Shown one piece after another: positions 62,300 to 64,000 of a stretch of DNA of 64,000 bases (the stretch's first letter is position 1; every line of letters begins with the position of its first letter). Source of the DNA: Taenia hydatigena. Its lineage: Eukaryota; Platyhelminthes; Cestoda; Cyclophyllidea; Taeniidae. The translations under genes and the position numbers were made by a program. The notes beneath the pieces were generated by a model. The model did not search any database. It saw only the letters and a list, made by a program, of their open reading frames with translations, and had not been told where the DNA came from. The stretch covers positions 1-64,000 of the forward strand of contig JADWOT020000868.1 of NCBI GenBank assembly GCA_036345935.2, read 5' to 3'.

Positions 62300-62400
62300 A
62301 TGACACAGACGCACACACACACACACACGTGTGAAGTGTGGTCACGCGGTCCTCCTTCCCACCCACTCACCCACTTACACACCCACCCACTTCCACAGGG
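62300..62400. repeat. CA microsatellite and CCCA-rich tract
   Basis: An uninterrupted CA run at about 62,309..62,328 followed by ACCCACTCACCCACTTACAC-type repeats. Confidence 0.8.
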
Positions 62401-62858
62401 ATGATCTCGCAGGCCAGCCCACGCTCACGTCTCATGATTTAAGGTCAACAACGCCAGCATTACCAAACTTGTATAAATCTACACGTTGTGATTTTGTGTA
62501 TATGGGCTTCGTCTCCCTCCCAACATCTGCGTATGCCTCAGTGCATTCAGCTATCCTTCTGCATTCTCTAACACTGTCATTCATCCATCCACCCACCTAC
62601 ACGTACCAGTCACTTCTACCAGTCACAGGGCCACCATCACTGGCTTTGCACATCGCCTTTCCTCTTCGCATCCCATAACCCATGACCACGTCAGCCGCTG
62701 AGACTACAGTCCCTGCTCAATCACACGCCACCCTCTTCCACTCCCAACACTTCACCCTCCTGCAGTCCCAAACATTCTGCATCACAAACCAACCTGCACT
62801 GCCACACTCTCTTATGCAGCAGGAAAGTACACCTCATTATATCCTCTCTCCACTCGTC

Positions 62859-64000
62859 TCACAAGACTCTTACTTTATTCCTCAATTCAACCATCCGAAT
62901 CAGCCTATTCGATATGTAATGGTAAATTTGGAGGTGGAGGTGGAGATGGAGGTGGTGGTGGTTCACGATGCACGAGCAATTCATGCCCTCCGTCAGGTGG
63001 CCACCACGAGTGTAAGCTTGCGTCTTTGTTGCTGCAAGCGCTTCGGATCCGACTACCACAACCCAATGGAGTTGTTGTAGTTTGCGTGCTGCGATTTTAG
63101 TTTGAGGAGGGGCGCTGAGAGATGGAGGCGGTGGTGATGATGGTTCACGATCCACAAGCAATTCATGTCCTCCGACATGTGGCTCCCACGTAGATGACGA
63201 CGTGGTACTGTCAGCACTCCTCCTCAAACTCAAATCGTAGCACGCAAACTCCAACAATTCCATTGTGTTGCAGTAGTCGGATCCGAAGCACTTGCAGCAC
63301 CGTAGACGCCACTTCACACTCGTGGTGGCCAGTGGACTATTCTCAAAGTCCTCCATACTGTCCACGAAAGCGGAGAGCACCTCCATGTCTTCCTCCGCAT
63401 CACGCACGCCGTCTGTCACGACTGTAATGATTAGTGTCTGATGCGGTTTCATAATGTCAGGAAGACTAATGAGGATGTCCATCAAGTCAAAATCCCTCTC
63501 CAGTATGTAGAAAAAACAATCATAATGGCGGAGGTGGTCATGGAAGTCCTCTTTTAAAATGCGCACTTTAGGCATGAAGTTGCCCCTTGCCGGGTAATAT
63601 AAAACATAGGAACCATTTAATGTAAAGTTATGGTCCATAACGAAGGAGCTTCCTTCCAATAAACTGTCAGTGGCGAGAGTGCAATTAAATCCCAACATGC
63701 GAGGAGAATTCCAAAATTCTGTCTCCTCTGTGTCGAGGGCTGTGTACACATTGTCCGGAATAGGCAGCAGACAGCAATGTACTGTCGGCTTGATAAGGTG
63801 GCGACCACGTTGGGAAAGGAATGGTTGGAGTGAATCCACCTCCTTCATGTCATACTGCACAGCCGCAACTGCGTCTCGATTCGTGTCTGACGAGAGTCGT
63901 GAAAAGAGCATTTTGCACAGATTCTTGTCGAGCCACTTCCACCCACTGATGTTGCGATTGAGTCCCTCACGCTAACGACGACTTCGCAGTATCCACCTCC
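62859..64000 (-). CDS. F-box family protein, 5' end outside window
   Basis: The best preserved member. The frame is open from 63,971 to 62,859 (350 codons from the first Met at 63,911). In-frame codons before that Met read NISGWKWLDKNLC, matching the block that follows the F-box in other copies. Just upstream, in another frame, EVVVSVRDSI resembles the F-box core EDLVNVCNSI, so a frameshift or exon border lies near 63,970 and the F-box start is beyond the window. Core motifs from that Met: HYDCFFYIL 129..137, PHQTL 156..160, WRLRCCK 201..207, FACYDLSLRR 222..231. Residues 232..350 are not family sequence but derive from an inverted duplication of the gene's own 3' end. Role by family: possible SCF ubiquitin-ligase adaptor; the substrate is unknown. 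It could still be a pseudogene. Confidence 0.7.
62930..62965. repeat. GGAGGT/GGTGGT microsatellite
   Basis: GGAGGTGGAGGTGGAGATGG and further GGT units. In the minus-strand frame it encodes a His/Leu repeat. Confidence 0.8.
62999..63330. repeat. Short inverted duplication at F-box gene 3' end
   Basis: 62,999..63,118 is the imperfect reverse complement of 63,211..63,330, with a 92-bp loop. In addition, part of the loop (about 63,141..63,186, GGTTCACGATCCACAAGC) is directly repeated at about 62,960..63,000 (GGTTCACGATGCACGAGC), next to a GGAGGT run (62,930..62,965). The gene reads arm, loop, inverted arm, second loop copy without meeting a stop. Confidence 0.9.

Larger units (their letters stand above)
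60741..62858. other. Microsatellite-rich stretch without a recognised gene
   Basis: Contains several simple repeats listed separately. Frames such as 61,125..61,598 on the minus strand (157 codons) and 62,331..62,678 owe their length to these tracts (runs of Ser, Phe, Pro, His, Thr) and have no recognised product. Confidence 0.55.

Noticed and set aside
62097..63080. Plus-strand frames through the CA/CCCA tract and across the hairpin
   Set aside because: They are low-complexity Thr/Pro/His/Ser stretches, and the last one is antisense to the F-box gene's extension.
1..64000. CRISPR arrays, bacterial operons, viral or retrotransposon polymerase genes
   Set aside because: No regularly spaced short repeats, ribosome-binding-site-led frames, or reverse transcriptase, integrase or transposase motifs were found in the translated frames.

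Overview
This is eukaryotic nuclear DNA, most likely from an invertebrate animal such as a helminth; the species cannot be fixed from the sequence. The evidence is TATA-type promoters, spliceosomal introns with GT..AG (once GC..AG) borders, an intron-bearing tRNA-Tyr with the C1:G72 pair of archaeal and eukaryotic tRNA-Tyr, no long prokaryote-like reading frames, and dispersed repeats and microsatellites. Most of the window is non-coding or decayed.

Region 1 (1..about 36,291) is one giant inverted repeat. The left arm (1..about 17,338) and right arm (about 19,045..36,291) flank a spacer of about 1.7 kb. From about 2,606 to 17,176 the arms pair at a constant coordinate sum of 36,383, with no net indel and only scattered substitutions. 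Outside this core, on both the outer and the inner side, the arms diverge abruptly. This looks like a homogenised (gene-converted) core with older shoulders. Each arm carries a tRNA-Tyr-like gene, a broken F-box family gene, a second more decayed F-box remnant, and internal repeats here called R1, R2 and R3.

Region 2 (36,300..64,000) is a graveyard of the same F-box family: about nine more copies on both strands (near 37.5, 39.3, 42.1, 46.3, 47.1, 47.8, 52.3, 53.5, 57.2 and 63.5 kb). It includes a third, more diverged copy (55.5..60.7 kb) of the segment holding the palindrome gene. Family members have an N-terminal F-box (pattern LPxELALxICxYL..DLVNxCxxIP) and a distinctive C-terminal core ending in WR[LM]xCxK. 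Several share a promoter (TATTTAA followed by CCTCGTCACC or a similar string). A splice donor follows the ATG directly, so the start codon would sit alone at the end of exon 1.

Nearly every copy is broken by a different lesion: a 1-nt deletion, nonsense changes, a 13-nt deletion, a promoter deletion, and two short inverted duplications. The best preserved is at 62,859..64,000 on the minus strand, cut by the window edge, whose C-terminal extension was made by an inverted duplication. F-box proteins usually act as substrate adaptors of SCF ubiquitin ligases; that role is inferred here from the F-box alone.

Inverted duplication recurs at three scales (about 17 kb, and two of 100 to 120 bp) and is the main structural theme of the window.
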